From Flavivirga amylovorans (GTDB lineage Bacteria > Bacteroidota > Bacteroidia > Flavobacteriales > Flavobacteriaceae), in assembly GCF_030540875.1 (NCBI RefSeq), contig NZ_JAUOEM010000007.1:62001-126000 (forward strand): 64,000 nt of DNA. The letters are read 5' to 3'. Position 1 is the first letter of the stretch. The number at the start of each line of letters is the position of its first letter. Under the pieces are notes generated by a model. It searched no databases and had not been told where the DNA came from. It worked only from the letters and a program-made list of their open reading frames with translations. A program made the position numbers and the translations under genes. Shown piece by piece: positions 9,014 through 18,045 of the stretch.

Positions 9014-10366
9014 TTGAGTTACAAAAAAGGAAGATATTCAGGGTTTTTGAAACCTATTTCGTATTTAGTCGATTTGGGAATTATAAATGGTGCCGTCTTT
9101 TTATTTGAGATAAACTTGATAAATGTCTATGTGTTCAGTGCTTATATTTCATTAATGTGGATAACGATATCTTTTATAAATCATTTTTATGAAGTTCAAA
9201 GACACACTCGGATAATTCAAATCATAACACTTTTATTAAGGCAAATAGTGTTTTTTGCAATTATTATTTATGCCTATATAGGGTTTTTTAAACAACCTAA
9301 TATTAGTAGATTAGGGTTAGCAAATTATTTAATGCTGATTTTTTTATTGATCTCTATATTTAAGGTTTTAACACTTATTTTATTAAAAAAATATAGATCG
9401 GTATTAAGTGGTAATACCAGAAATATTATAGTTATTGGTGAGAATGAAAAGACAAGGCAACTAATAAAAACATTCAACAAAAGACTAGACTTTGGATATA
9501 AGTTTAAAGGTGATTTTAATGTTAATGAGGGAGATTTTTCTTTAGAAAAATGTTTAAGATACATTATAGATAATGATATTGATGAAATATATTTTTCTGT
9601 ATCTGCATTGTCCAATAAACAAATTAATCAATTGATTGATTTTGCTGATAATAATTTGAGAGAACTCAAGTTTATTCCAGATAATAAGGATATCTTTTCA
9701 AGGAAGCTTAAATATGAATATTATGATTATATACCAATTTTATCCATAAGAGAAATACCATTACAAGAGTCATTAAATAAATTTCTTAAACGATTGTTTG
9801 ACATCCTATTTTCTTCTTTTATTATTGTGTTTGTATTGTCTTGGTTAACACCAATTTTGGCCATATTGATAAAGCTAGAATCTAAAGGTCCTGTGTTTTT
9901 TAAACAATCAAGGAATGGATTTAACTATGAGGAATTTGATTGTTATAAGTTTAGATCTATGAGGCCAAATGAAAAGGCTCATTTGCATCAGGCAACAAAA
10001 GGAGATCAACGAATTACAAAAATAGGAGCATTTATTCGTAAGACAAGTATAGATGAGTTACCTCAATTTTTTAATGTCTTGTTTGGAAATATGTCAGTTG
10101 TTGGACCTAGACCACATATGGTTAGTCATACTAATATGTATGCACAGAGAATAGATAAATTTATGGTGCGACATTTTGTGAAACCAGGAATTACTGGGCT
10201 TGCTCAAATAAGTGGATTTAGGGGAGAAATAGAAGAAGAAAAAGACATTATTAATCGTGTAAAATATGATATTTTTTACATTGAAAACTGGTCTTTATTA
10301 TTGGATTTAAAGATTATGCTACAAACATTTTTAAATGCCATTAAAGGAGAAGAAAAAGCCTATTAG
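9014..10366 (+). CDS. Polyprenyl glycosylphosphotransferase (initiating sugar-phosphate transferase)
   Basis: This enzyme should start repeat-unit assembly by moving a hexose-1-phosphate onto undecaprenyl phosphate at the inner membrane. The 450-residue protein has four or so N-terminal membrane helices, a middle nucleotide-binding-like domain (about 140-240), a further helix near 262-282, and a C-terminal bacterial sugar-transferase domain with 'KLESKGPVFFKQSRNG', 'FDCYKFRSM', 'TSIDELPQFFNVLFGNMS' and 'VGPRPH'. It has the WcaJ/PssY-type architecture. The start is TTG at 9014, one base after the uxs stop. Its stop codon overlaps the stop of the convergent minus-strand gene. The sugar transferred is not readable. 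Confidence 0.88.
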   Translation: MSYKKGRYSGFLKPISYLVDLGIINGAVFLFEINLINVYVFSAYISLMWITISFINHFYEVQRHTRIIQIITLLLRQIVFFAIIIYAYIGFFKQPNISRLGLANYLMLIFLLISIFKVLTLILLKKYRSVLSGNTRNIIVIGENEKTRQLIKTFNKRLDFGYKFKGDFNVNEGDFSLEKCLRYIIDNDIDEIYFSVSALSNKQINQLIDFADNNLRELKFIPDNKDIFSRKLKYEYYDYIPILSIREIPLQESLNKFLKRLFDILFSSFIIVFVLSWLTPILAILIKLESKGPVFFKQSRNGFNYEEFDCYKFRSMRPNEKAHLHQATKGDQRITKIGAFIRKTSIDELPQFFNVLFGNMSVVGPRPHMVSHTNMYAQRIDKFMVRHFVKPGITGLAQISGFRGEIEEEKDIINRVKYDIFYIENWSLLLDLKIMLQTFLNAIKGEEKAY

Positions 10367-11526
10367 ATTTTTTCAACTAACAAATCTAATTGTTTATTAA
10401 AGTCAAAATATTCAATAGCCGTTTTTATTATTCGTTCTCCGTTTTTTAATTCTAAATCCGAAGGTTTAATTCTGGAAATTGTAGCATTCAAATTGTTATA
10501 ATCACCCACTTTAGCAATCCAGCCTAGATTATATTGTTTAATTATTTTTTCTCCTTCACCGCCACCAAAATAAATCATAGGTAAGCCCAACCTAGCGTAT
10601 TCAAATATTTTTGAAGGTACAGATCCATGGATTCTATTTAACAATGGGATAATGGTTAAATCATAGCTCATAAGAGCTTCATGTAATTTATCTCTTGAGA
10701 CCTCACCATGATATATAATATCTAATTCTGGATTATTAGAAATAAGAGATTGAATCTTATCTTGTTCTACACCAGTACCATAAATATGAAATTGAATATA
10801 AGTATAATCTAATTCTTGGCACAATTTGTATATTCCTTGTGCTATGCCTAATAAACCAGCATATACAATTTTTAGTTTTCCTGTTCGAGTTACCGTTTTA
10901 GAAATTTTTGGAGGTATAAAATCTGGAAAATTGCGATATAAAAAAGTATCCTTTTTAGGAAATAAAGATTTCACATGACTTATAATTTCATTACTCTGTC
11001 CTAAAATTAAATCAGCATGTTTATAATTAAAATGTTCAATTTTTTCGAGTAATTTATAACTGAAATTCTTTTTAAAAGCACCCAATTCTAATCCTGCAAT
11101 GGGCCATAAGTCGCTTACATTTAAAATGAGTTTTCGTTTTTTAGAACGCAAAAAGAAAACAGAAGTAAATGCAACAAGCAATGGGGGAGATTGTATAATA
11201 ACAGTTTTCGGGATTTTATTCCATGTAAAAAACCAGTATAAACTAAAGCTATAAGACAACATGGCTATTAAGCGTAAAAGCTTATTTTTAGAGTTACTGG
11301 CATAAATCCATAAACGATGAACAGTGATATCATTTTTTGTGGAAGAATACTTAAATTTCCCTTTATAACCTTCAAAAATTTTACCTGTTGGGTAATTAGG
11401 TAAAGGCGTTATAACAGATACTTTAAAATTATGTTTTTGCAAACCTTCTGCCAAATGAAAAATACGATTTGAAGCTGCTCCCGTCTCTGGAGGAAAATAA
11501 TTGGTTATGATGAGAATATCTTTCAT
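10363..11526 (-). CDS. Glycosyltransferase family 4, WbuB-like
   Basis: The 387-residue protein begins with 'ITNYFPPETGAASNR' (6-20), the N-terminal signature of WbuB/FnlB-like GT4 enzymes that transfer N-acetylated deoxyamino sugars in O-antigen pathways. The C-terminal domain carries 'SVPSKIFEYARLGLPMIYF', with the conserved donor-binding Glu region. It is translationally coupled to wecB (start/stop overlap of one base), so its donor may derive from the UDP-ManNAc branch, although WbuB relatives use other UDP-amino sugars. Its stop codon overlaps that of the convergent sugar-phosphate transferase. Confidence 0.8.
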   Translation of the reverse strand: MKDILIITNYFPPETGAASNRIFHLAEGLQKHNFKVSVITPLPNYPTGKIFEGYKGKFKYSSTKNDITVHRLWIYASNSKNKLLRLIAMLSYSFSLYWFFTWNKIPKTVIIQSPPLLVAFTSVFFLRSKKRKLILNVSDLWPIAGLELGAFKKNFSYKLLEKIEHFNYKHADLILGQSNEIISHVKSLFPKKDTFLYRNFPDFIPPKISKTVTRTGKLKIVYAGLLGIAQGIYKLCQELDYTYIQFHIYGTGVEQDKIQSLISNNPELDIIYHGEVSRDKLHEALMSYDLTIIPLLNRIHGSVPSKIFEYARLGLPMIYFGGGEGEKIIKQYNLGWIAKVGDYNNLNATISRIKPSDLELKNGERIIKTAIEYFDFNKQLDLLVEKI

Positions 11527-12620
11527 TATAACTTATAAATACCCTGTAAATGATCAACAATTCTTTTTGAAGCAGATCCATCCCATAACTTAGGAACAGT
11601 TCCTTGTTTCCAAGATCCTGAAAACAATAGCTTAAAAGCATTTTCAATTTTTTTAGAATCGTTTCCAACTAATACATTGGTTCCAATGTCACAAGTTTCA
11701 GGGCGCTCTGTAGAATCTCTAAGCGTAATACAAGGCACATTCAGAACAGTAGTCTCTTCGGTGATACCTCCTGAATCCGTTAATACAGCAAAAGCATTTT
11801 TTACTAAATAATTAAACTCTAAGTAGCCTAGTGGATTTACATAATGAAGGTTATTAAAATTTAAATCTAAACTACTTAGAAGCTTTTTGGTTCTGGGGTG
11901 TACTGGGAAAATGATAGGATAATCCTTGGCTAATGTTATAATTTGAGTGATTAATTTTTTTAGAAGCACTTCTTCATCTACATTACTAGGTCTATGTAGT
12001 GTCATAACAAGATACTTTTTATTTGATAAGCCCAAATCCTCCCAAAGCATGGGTTTTTTTAATCTAGTTTCATTTTTTAAAAGTGTATCAATCATGACAT
12101 TGCCAACAAAAAAGATATTCGATTTTGAAATACCGAGTTTTGTCAAATTTTCATTAGCATAGATTGAAGTCGTAAAAAAGTAGTCGGTTAAACTATCTGT
12201 TACAATTCTATTAATTTCTTCAGGCATTTTCATATCACCAGAACGAATTCCAGCTTCAATATGTGTTACTTTTGTATTTGCTTTTTTAGCAACGATGGTA
12301 CAAGCCATAGTTGAGGTTACATCACCAACAACCATAACCAAATCACATGGATTTTGTTCTAATTCCTTTTCAAAACCAATCATAATGGCTGCGGTTTGCT
12401 CTGCTTGTGTCCCGCTTTTAACATCGAGATTGTTGTCTGGGAAAGGGATATTTAATTCCTCAAAAAAAGTATCGCTTAAGTTTTTGTCGTAATGTTGTCC
12501 AGTGTGTACAAGTCTATAATTAATATGAACACCATCCTTTTTTTTATTCTCAATAGCTTCAATAATAGGAGCAATTTTCATAAAATTAGGTCGGGCACCG
12601 GCAACTATAGTAATATTCAT
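11526..12620 (-). CDS. wecB: UDP-N-acetylglucosamine 2-epimerase (non-hydrolysing)
   Basis: The enzyme interconverts UDP-GlcNAc and UDP-ManNAc. The 364-residue GT-B-like protein has 'GARPNFMKIAP' (8-18), 'HTGQHYD' (39-45), 'HIEAGIRS' (120-127), 'HPRTKK' (241-246) and 'TDSGGITEE' (281-289), all active-site blocks of the family. Length matches the usual 360-380 residues. It overlaps the upstream CapK-like gene by four bases (ATGA) and the downstream glycosyltransferase by one base, giving a tight three-gene unit. The product could serve ManNAc or ManNAcA incorporation, or other UDP-amino sugar epimers. No dehydrogenase partner (wecC) is adjacent. Confidence 0.92.
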   Translation of the reverse strand: MNITIVAGARPNFMKIAPIIEAIENKKKDGVHINYRLVHTGQHYDKNLSDTFFEELNIPFPDNNLDVKSGTQAEQTAAIMIGFEKELEQNPCDLVMVVGDVTSTMACTIVAKKANTKVTHIEAGIRSGDMKMPEEINRIVTDSLTDYFFTTSIYANENLTKLGISKSNIFFVGNVMIDTLLKNETRLKKPMLWEDLGLSNKKYLVMTLHRPSNVDEEVLLKKLITQIITLAKDYPIIFPVHPRTKKLLSSLDLNFNNLHYVNPLGYLEFNYLVKNAFAVLTDSGGITEETTVLNVPCITLRDSTERPETCDIGTNVLVGNDSKKIENAFKLLFSGSWKQGTVPKLWDGSASKRIVDHLQGIYKL

Positions 12621-13936
12621 TCTTGGGTTTGTATTAATGACGAAAATTGTTTCAATTTACCACTTTTCGAACGTTTTAATGCTGTCTGTCTTTCAAATAA
12701 GATAGTAAGTCCACTCTCTAGATAATGTCTCATTTCATTCTTTATCATTTCCTTTTTGTTTGGAGGAATATCACTGTTGCTAACATAGTAAATTTTAAAA
12801 GTATCAAGCTTTAATTGTTCAATAACAAACTCTTTAACGCTACCATCCTCTTCAATAATACTTTTCGTAATGTAGTAAAATGTTAACCCAGCTGCTTTTT
12901 TACCACTAGGTAACATAGCAATGTCATTTGTTCTCCCTATTAATTTTTCTAAAATAGGTTTTTTCAGAGTGCTTTTTTTTGAAAGCACCCCTATATCGCC
13001 TATATCATATCTTATAAATGGTTGCGATTTATTATATAAAGAAGTAATTACTAAGCGTCCTTTTTCACCATTTGATAAGAGATTATTGCTTTCGTCTAAA
13101 ACTTCAACAAATAATGTTTCATTATTAATAATCCACTCACCGTTTGTATTTTCAAAAGCAATTAAATCTAATTCTGAAGCACCGTATTCGTTAACGATAG
13201 GAACTCCGAATTGTTTTTCCATGAGTTTTTTGTCATCTTCAAAAAGCATTTCAGACGTTACTACACAAGCTTTTAAAGTAGGGCAAATAGTTTTAAGTAT
13301 GATGTTTTTGCGCTGAAGATATTTTGCAAATTGAAGAATAGGACTTGTGTAACCATTCATATAGACAAAAGGCTTCTTTTTAAAATCAATTAACCAATTT
13401 TCAAGAGCTTGATCACTTAAATCGAATACATTAAACCGGTACCTATTACTAATAAAATCTTTTAGTTTTTCGGTATAATATCCTTTTTTATCCAGAGGAA
13501 TACCATAAAATCGTGCTTGTTTTGTGGTGTTAAAATTAAGATTAAACCAGGAAAACCGATCCATTATAACACTCCAAGTTAATACATGGGTAAATTTATC
13601 TTTAGAGAAAACAAATGGCTCTCCTGAAGCTCCAGAGGTTTTATCTATATAAATGTTTTTTGTTGAAAAGTCATCAGACAAAAGTGTTTCTAGTGGTTGT
13701 TGCAAATCTTTTTTTGTCATAACTGGAACAGAACTCCAATCTAATGGATTCGTGTTTTTTGCAAACGATTTATAAAACGAATTATGTTTTAGATGATAAG
13801 CAACGATGTCTTGTTTTTTGGTTTCAACATAAGTTTTAAACTCAGTATCGTTTTTCTTTTGAATCTCTTTCAAAGCGAGTTTAGCTTTTCGTATGGGAAA
13901 GCCTTTAAGTTTTAAAGAAAGATTAAATAGATTCAA
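12617..13936 (-). CDS. CapK/PaaK-like adenylate-forming ligase in capsule locus
   Basis: The 439-residue protein belongs to the ANL superfamily, phenylacetate-CoA ligase-like branch. It shows 'DKTSGASGEPFVFSKD' (the phosphate-binding TSGxxGxP motif, about residue 99), 'NEYGASELD' (about 237), 'RYDIGD' and 'GRTNDIAMLPSGKK' (about 341-354). Relatives named CapK occur in capsule loci, where they are thought to activate an acyl or amino-acid group that decorates a sugar; the real substrate is unknown. It is the first gene of the minus-strand trio and overlaps wecB by four bases. Paired with the 2OG oxygenase it points to a non-sugar substituent on the glycan. Confidence 0.75.
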   Translation of the reverse strand: MNLFNLSLKLKGFPIRKAKLALKEIQKKNDTEFKTYVETKKQDIVAYHLKHNSFYKSFAKNTNPLDWSSVPVMTKKDLQQPLETLLSDDFSTKNIYIDKTSGASGEPFVFSKDKFTHVLTWSVIMDRFSWFNLNFNTTKQARFYGIPLDKKGYYTEKLKDFISNRYRFNVFDLSDQALENWLIDFKKKPFVYMNGYTSPILQFAKYLQRKNIILKTICPTLKACVVTSEMLFEDDKKLMEKQFGVPIVNEYGASELDLIAFENTNGEWIINNETLFVEVLDESNNLLSNGEKGRLVITSLYNKSQPFIRYDIGDIGVLSKKSTLKKPILEKLIGRTNDIAMLPSGKKAAGLTFYYITKSIIEEDGSVKEFVIEQLKLDTFKIYYVSNSDIPPNKKEMIKNEMRHYLESGLTILFERQTALKRSKSGKLKQFSSLIQTQE

Positions 13937-13981
13937 AATAAATGAGGATAAAATTGTTCTGTAAAGTAAATAAAAAATATT

Positions 13982-13999
13982 CGTGTATTCGTGGCATTA
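13982..13999. repeat. Dispersed ATTCGTG-type short repeat
   Basis: The segment reads CGTGTATTCGTGGC and lies between the divergent capK-like and purD genes. A related fragment (GCCACGAATGGT) occurs near 41868. Words of this kind are common between genes in flavobacterial genomes; no function is known to me. Confidence 0.35.
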
Positions 14000-14060
14000 G
14001 TTTTATTTTTGCATTCGAGAAAATACTTTTAGTGCAAAAGCATTGAAAAACAATAAATGG

Positions 14061-14084
14061 TCATTCCCATGCAAATGGGAATCT
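14061..14084. repeat. REP-like hairpin (TCATTCCC...GGGAATCT)
   Basis: TTCCCAT and ATGGGAA form a perfect 7-base stem around GCAA, bounded by TCA and TCT. It lies 15 bases before the purD start. It is the first of many similar intergenic palindromes in this window. Confidence 0.7.
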
Positions 14085-14098
14085 AAAAACACAATACA

Positions 14099-15373
14099 AT
14101 GAATATCTTAATTCTTGGTTCTGGAGGAAGGGAACACACATTCGCTTGGAAAATTGCACAAAGCACAAAGTGTAAACAACTATTTGTTGCTCCAGGAAAC
14201 TCTGGGACAGCTCAAATCGCAACGAATGTAAATATTGGAGTGAATGATTTTGATGCGATTAAAGAACTTGTTTTGAATGAAAGTATAGATATGGTTGTTG
14301 TTGGCCCTGAAGACCCTTTGGTTAATGGGATTCATGATTATTTTTTGACTGATGAAGCTATTAAACATGTGTCTGTTATAGGGCCTCAAAAAGTAGCAGC
14401 AGAATTAGAAGGCAGTAAAGAGTTTGCTAAAGAATTTTTATATAGACATAATATTCCAACGGCAGCGTATGAAAGTTTTACGAAAGAGACCGTAGAAAAA
14501 GGGTATGCATTTTTAGAAACTTTAAAAGCACCTTATGTTTTAAAAGCAGATGGACTAGCTGCTGGAAAAGGAGTGGTTATTTTAAATGATTTAGAAGCAG
14601 CTAAAGCAGAATTAAAAAGTATGCTGGTTGATGCCAAATTTGGTGAAGCGAGCACTAAAGTGGTTATTGAAGAATTTTTAGATGGAATAGAATTAAGCTG
14701 TTTTGTGCTAACGGATGGTACAAACTATCAAATTCTACCAACAGCAAAAGATTATAAACGAATAGGAGAAGGAGATACAGGATTAAACACAGGTGGTATG
14801 GGTGCCGTTTCCCCTGTTCCTTTTGCAACAGACGAGTTCCTTAATAAAATTGAAGAACGTATTGTAAAACCTACTATTAACGGTTTTAAGAAAGATAATT
14901 TACCTTATGTAGGATTTGTATTTATTGGGCTTATTAAAGTTGGAGACGACCCGAAAGTGATAGAATACAATGTCCGTATGGGGGATCCAGAAACAGAAGT
15001 GGTATTGCCTAGACTAAAAAATGACTTTGTTGAAATCCTTCAAGCAATGTCTAATGGTACATTAGATAAAATTAATATAGAAATAGACGAACGAGCAGCA
15101 ACAACGATTATGTTGGTATCTGGAGGATATCCTGAAGCATATGAAAAAGGAAAAGAAATCTCAGGGATAGAAAATATTCAAGATTCAATACCATTTCATG
15201 CTGGTGCTCAGTTGAATGAAGGTAAAATAAAGACTTCTGGGGGGCGTGTTATGGCTATAACATCATATGGAAACACATACCAAGAAGCCATAAAAAAATC
15301 TTATCAAAATATAGAAAAGCTACATTTCGATAAGATGAATTATCGTAAGGATATAGGATTCGATTTAAACTAA
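14099..15373 (+). CDS. purD: Phosphoribosylamine-glycine ligase
   Basis: This ATP-grasp enzyme joins glycine to 5-phosphoribosylamine in the second step of purine synthesis in the cytoplasm. The 424-residue protein starts with 'ILGSGGREHTFAWKI' (5-19), then 'VVGPEDPLVNG', the ATP-grasp block 'LKADGLAAGKGVV' (about 149-161) and the metal-binding 'EYNVRMGDPETEVVLPRL' (about 294-311). Length equals the family norm. A possible promoter -7 element TATTTTTG lies at 14004-14011 but no clear upstream -33 motif is seen. The genes downstream (DUF6341, DUF6427, upp) look like a conserved flavobacterial neighbourhood. Confidence 0.96.
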   Translation: MNILILGSGGREHTFAWKIAQSTKCKQLFVAPGNSGTAQIATNVNIGVNDFDAIKELVLNESIDMVVVGPEDPLVNGIHDYFLTDEAIKHVSVIGPQKVAAELEGSKEFAKEFLYRHNIPTAAYESFTKETVEKGYAFLETLKAPYVLKADGLAAGKGVVILNDLEAAKAELKSMLVDAKFGEASTKVVIEEFLDGIELSCFVLTDGTNYQILPTAKDYKRIGEGDTGLNTGGMGAVSPVPFATDEFLNKIEERIVKPTINGFKKDNLPYVGFVFIGLIKVGDDPKVIEYNVRMGDPETEVVLPRLKNDFVEILQAMSNGTLDKINIEIDERAATTIMLVSGGYPEAYEKGKEISGIENIQDSIPFHAGAQLNEGKIKTSGGRVMAITSYGNTYQEAIKKSYQNIEKLHFDKMNYRKDIGFDLN

Positions 15374-15448
15374 TTACATCATGAATTTATATAAAGAAGA
15401 AGAAGATAAACACTTCTTCATTCAAGTAAATTTATAATGAAAGTGGTT

Positions 15449-15676
15449 TTACAAAAATGAGTGTGAAGAAACACTTTTGTCTTCTTCATTATTATCGTTA
15501 AATATTTTAAGTTGCTTCATCCAATAAACCATAGCAACAAAGCCAATAATAAGGAAAATCCAAGAAACGGTATTTGCAGCAAACCAGTTTTCTAGCTCAA
15601 GAGCCCGTAAAGCGTCATATGGAGCAAAAAGAACGTTAACAAATAAATCCTGTATAGCGTAAAAGAAATCTTTCAT
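15449..15676 (-). CDS. Small single-pass membrane protein, DUF6341-like
   Basis: This 75-residue protein has one membrane helix ('VSWIFLIIGFVAMVYWMK', residues 39-56) and a short acidic, serine-rich tail. The N-terminal 'FFYAIQDLFVNVLFAPYDALRALE' and the neighbourhood match what I recall as the DUF6341 family found next to DUF6427 in flavobacteria. The function is unknown. It is divergent from the next gene across a 69-base spacer. Confidence 0.6.
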   Translation of the reverse strand: MKDFFYAIQDLFVNVLFAPYDALRALELENWFAANTVSWIFLIIGFVAMVYWMKQLKIFNDNNEEDKSVSSHSFL

Positions 15677-15745
15677 GGGTTATATTTATTGTTTTTAACT
15701 AATTTTAGTTAGTATATTTACGTAGCAAAAATACAAAAAGAGTTA

Positions 15746-16669
15746 ATGATAACAAGCATTTTTAGTAAATCTAAATCCATAAACTTCATCATTGTTTTTT
15801 TTATTACATTTTTAGCGTTTATAATAGCTAGAGTTGAGTTAATAAACAAACCAATAACATTAGTGGTTGTATTAAAACAAACTATGCTAATTTTAGTCTG
15901 CTATGCTTCCATTTTACTTTTAAGCTTTATTGTTAGTAAGAACAATTTAACATTGAAAAATAACTATGAAATCTTATTTTTTAGTTTGTTTTTGTTGTTA
16001 ATTACACAAACCACTAGTAATACAGAGATCATTCTCTCTAATTTTTTTATTCTTTTAGGACTAAGGCGTATAATGAGTTTGCGATCTCAAAAAAGAGTAA
16101 AAAATAAATTGTTTGATGCTGCTTTTTGGATTGCAATTGCATCCCTCTTTTATTTTTGGGCTATTTTGTTTTTTGCTTTAATATTGATTTCTCTGATTTT
16201 ATATACAGATAATAAATTGAGACACTGGATTATCCCTTTTTTAGGGGTCGTTACTATTTTTGTACTGTCCATAAGTGCTTCCATAATTATATACGATAGT
16301 TTTTTCGAAATATTTAATCTCCCACCAAAAGTTAGCTACGATTTTAGTAATTATAACTCAATAAAGTTCTTAGTTGCTATTACATTATTGTTGTCTTTCG
16401 GAGTATGGTCATCTATATTTTATTTACAAAACATAAAAAAGAAGAAAAAAGCCTTTAGAGCTTCTTTTAAAATCATTATTGTATCTGCTGTAATTGCTTT
16501 TTTTATAGTAATTCAAGCTCCTGAAAAAAACGGAAGTGAATTTCTATTTATTTTTGCGCCAATAGTTATAATTATAACAAATTATGTTGAGGTTATTCAG
16601 GAAAAATGGTTTAAGGAAGTCTTTCTTTCTTTACTTATTATAGTTCCATTTATAACCTTATTGTTGTAG
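15746..16669 (+). CDS. Polytopic membrane protein, DUF6427-like
   Basis: The 307-residue protein has about nine membrane helices and no soluble domain; it begins 'MITSIFSKSKSINFIIVFF'. Position beside the small DUF6341-like gene and upp, together with length and topology, match the flavobacterial DUF6427 family as I remember it. No enzymatic motif is visible. Its last 12 bases overlap the convergent upp gene, so transcription from both sides reads into the same short segment. Confidence 0.55.
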   Translation: MITSIFSKSKSINFIIVFFITFLAFIIARVELINKPITLVVVLKQTMLILVCYASILLLSFIVSKNNLTLKNNYEILFFSLFLLLITQTTSNTEIILSNFFILLGLRRIMSLRSQKRVKNKLFDAAFWIAIASLFYFWAILFFALILISLILYTDNKLRHWIIPFLGVVTIFVLSISASIIIYDSFFEIFNLPPKVSYDFSNYNSIKFLVAITLLLSFGVWSSIFYLQNIKKKKKAFRASFKIIIVSAVIAFFIVIQAPEKNGSEFLFIFAPIVIIITNYVEVIQEKWFKEVFLSLLIIVPFITLLL

Positions 16670-17317
16670 CTTTTCTCCAAAAGCTAAATCGCCTGCATCA
16701 CCAAGTCCAGGAATAATATAACCTTTATCATTTAGTTTGTCGTCAATGGCAGCAATCCACAAATGTGTTTCACTATCAAAATTACTTTCAAGAAAATCAA
16801 CACCTTCTTGAGCTCCAATAACGCTAATTAAATGGACTTCTTTTGGGACTCCAAATGGTTTTAAGGCTTCAAATGTTGCAAGCATGGATTGCCCTGTTGC
16901 AAGCATGGGGTCTGCAAGAATGAGTGTTTTTCCTTCTAAATTTGGGCAAGCCAAATATTCTACAATAATTTCAAAACTTTCGGGATCGTGTTTATGATGT
17001 CTGTAAGCCGAAATAAAAGCATTTTCGGCAGTATCAAAATAATTAAGGAGTCCGTTATGCAGAGGGACACCAGCTCTTAAAATAGAGCATAAAACGATAT
17101 TATTATCTAATAATTCAATATTACAATTCCCTAAAGGAGTCTCAATTTTCGATATACTATAGTTTAAAGATTTACTCATTTCATAACCCAAAATTTCACC
17201 TATACGTTCAATATTCCTTCGAAAACGCATACTGTCTTTTTGAATATTAATATTTCTAATTTCAGAAATAAAAGTATTTAATACAGAGTTTTCTTTTGAG
17301 ATATTGTGAACATTCAT
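16658..17317 (-). CDS. upp: Uracil phosphoribosyltransferase
   Basis: This enzyme salvages uracil by making UMP from uracil and PRPP. The 219-residue protein has 'SILRAGVPLHNG' (78-89), the PRPP-binding loop 'ILADPMLATGQSM' (133-145) and the C-terminal uracil-binding block 'GLGDAGDLAFGEK'. Length fits the family. It faces the divergent DUF4254 gene across 73 bases that must hold both promoters. Confidence 0.95.
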   Translation of the reverse strand: MNVHNISKENSVLNTFISEIRNINIQKDSMRFRRNIERIGEILGYEMSKSLNYSISKIETPLGNCNIELLDNNIVLCSILRAGVPLHNGLLNYFDTAENAFISAYRHHKHDPESFEIIVEYLACPNLEGKTLILADPMLATGQSMLATFEALKPFGVPKEVHLISVIGAQEGVDFLESNFDSETHLWIAAIDDKLNDKGYIIPGLGDAGDLAFGEKLQQ

Positions 17318-17363
17318 GGTGCGTATATTGTTTTTTGAATAGTAAAGTTAATTAAATATAAAG

Positions 17364-17371
17364 TATCTTTG
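17364..17371 (+). promoter_or_regulatory. Candidate Bacteroidota -7 element (TATCTTTG)
   Basis: TATCTTTG matches the TAnnTTTG consensus and lies 20 bases before the DUF4254 start codon. The nearest TTTG (17334-17337) is 26 bases upstream, longer than usual, so only the -7 half is convincing. Confidence 0.35.
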
Positions 17372-17390
17372 TACTTTAAATTAAGACAAC

Positions 17391-17996
17391 ATGTTTACAG
17401 AAAAAGCCAATAAAATATTTCAAGATGTTATTGAAAAATATCACGTAATAAATACAGTAGACCAACCTTTTGAAAATGCATATGATAAGAGTCGTTTATT
17501 AGAGCATTTATTATACAGAAAATGTTGGATTGATACGGTACAATGGCATTATGAAGATATTATAAGAGATCCTCAAATAGATCCTGTTGCGGCTTTAACA
17601 TTGAAGCGACAAATAGATGCTTCAAATCAGGATAGAACGGACATGGTTGAATATATTGATAGCTATTTTCTTGAAAAATATAATGCTGTTATAGCGAAAG
17701 CTGATGCGACGATCAATACTGAAAGCCCAGCTTGGGGAGTAGACAGGTTATCTATTTTGGCATTGAAAATTTATCATATGAATGAAGAAGCTACAAGAAC
17801 AGATGCTTCAGATGCTCATAGAGATGCTTGCCAGAAAAAATTGAATATTTTACTAGAGCAACGTGTCGACTTATCTACAGCTATTGACACCTTACTTAGT
17901 GATATTGAAAAAGGGGATAAGTACATGAAGGTTTATAAACAAATGAAGATGTACAATGACGATGAGTTAAACCCAGTATTGAGAGGACAAAAATAA
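17391..17996 (+). CDS. DUF4254 domain-containing protein
   Basis: The 201-residue soluble protein is rich in charged helices, with 'HLLYRKCWIDTVQWHYEDIIRDP' near 35-57 and 'INTESPAWGVDRLSILALKIYHM' near 104-126, which I recognise as DUF4254 (PF14063). The function is unknown. Across Bacteroidota it commonly sits directly before a GT9 (heptosyltransferase-type) gene, as it does here with a 49-base gap, which hints at a role in lipid A-core or another glycan pathway. Confidence 0.75.
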   Translation: MFTEKANKIFQDVIEKYHVINTVDQPFENAYDKSRLLEHLLYRKCWIDTVQWHYEDIIRDPQIDPVAALTLKRQIDASNQDRTDMVEYIDSYFLEKYNAVIAKADATINTESPAWGVDRLSILALKIYHMNEEATRTDASDAHRDACQKKLNILLEQRVDLSTAIDTLLSDIEKGDKYMKVYKQMKMYNDDELNPVLRGQK

Positions 17997-18002
17997 GATT
18001 TT

Positions 18003-18031
18003 GTCATCCTGAACTTGTTTCAGGATCTCAT
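18003..18031. repeat. REP-like hairpin (TCCTGAA-TTCAGGA)
   Basis: TCCTGAA and TTCAGGA form a perfect 7-base stem around CTTGT directly after the DUF4254 stop and before the GT9 start. The same GTCATCCTGAAC...GGATCT word is widespread in bacterial intergenic regions. Confidence 0.7.
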
Positions 18032-18045
18032 CTTTGTTGAATGAG

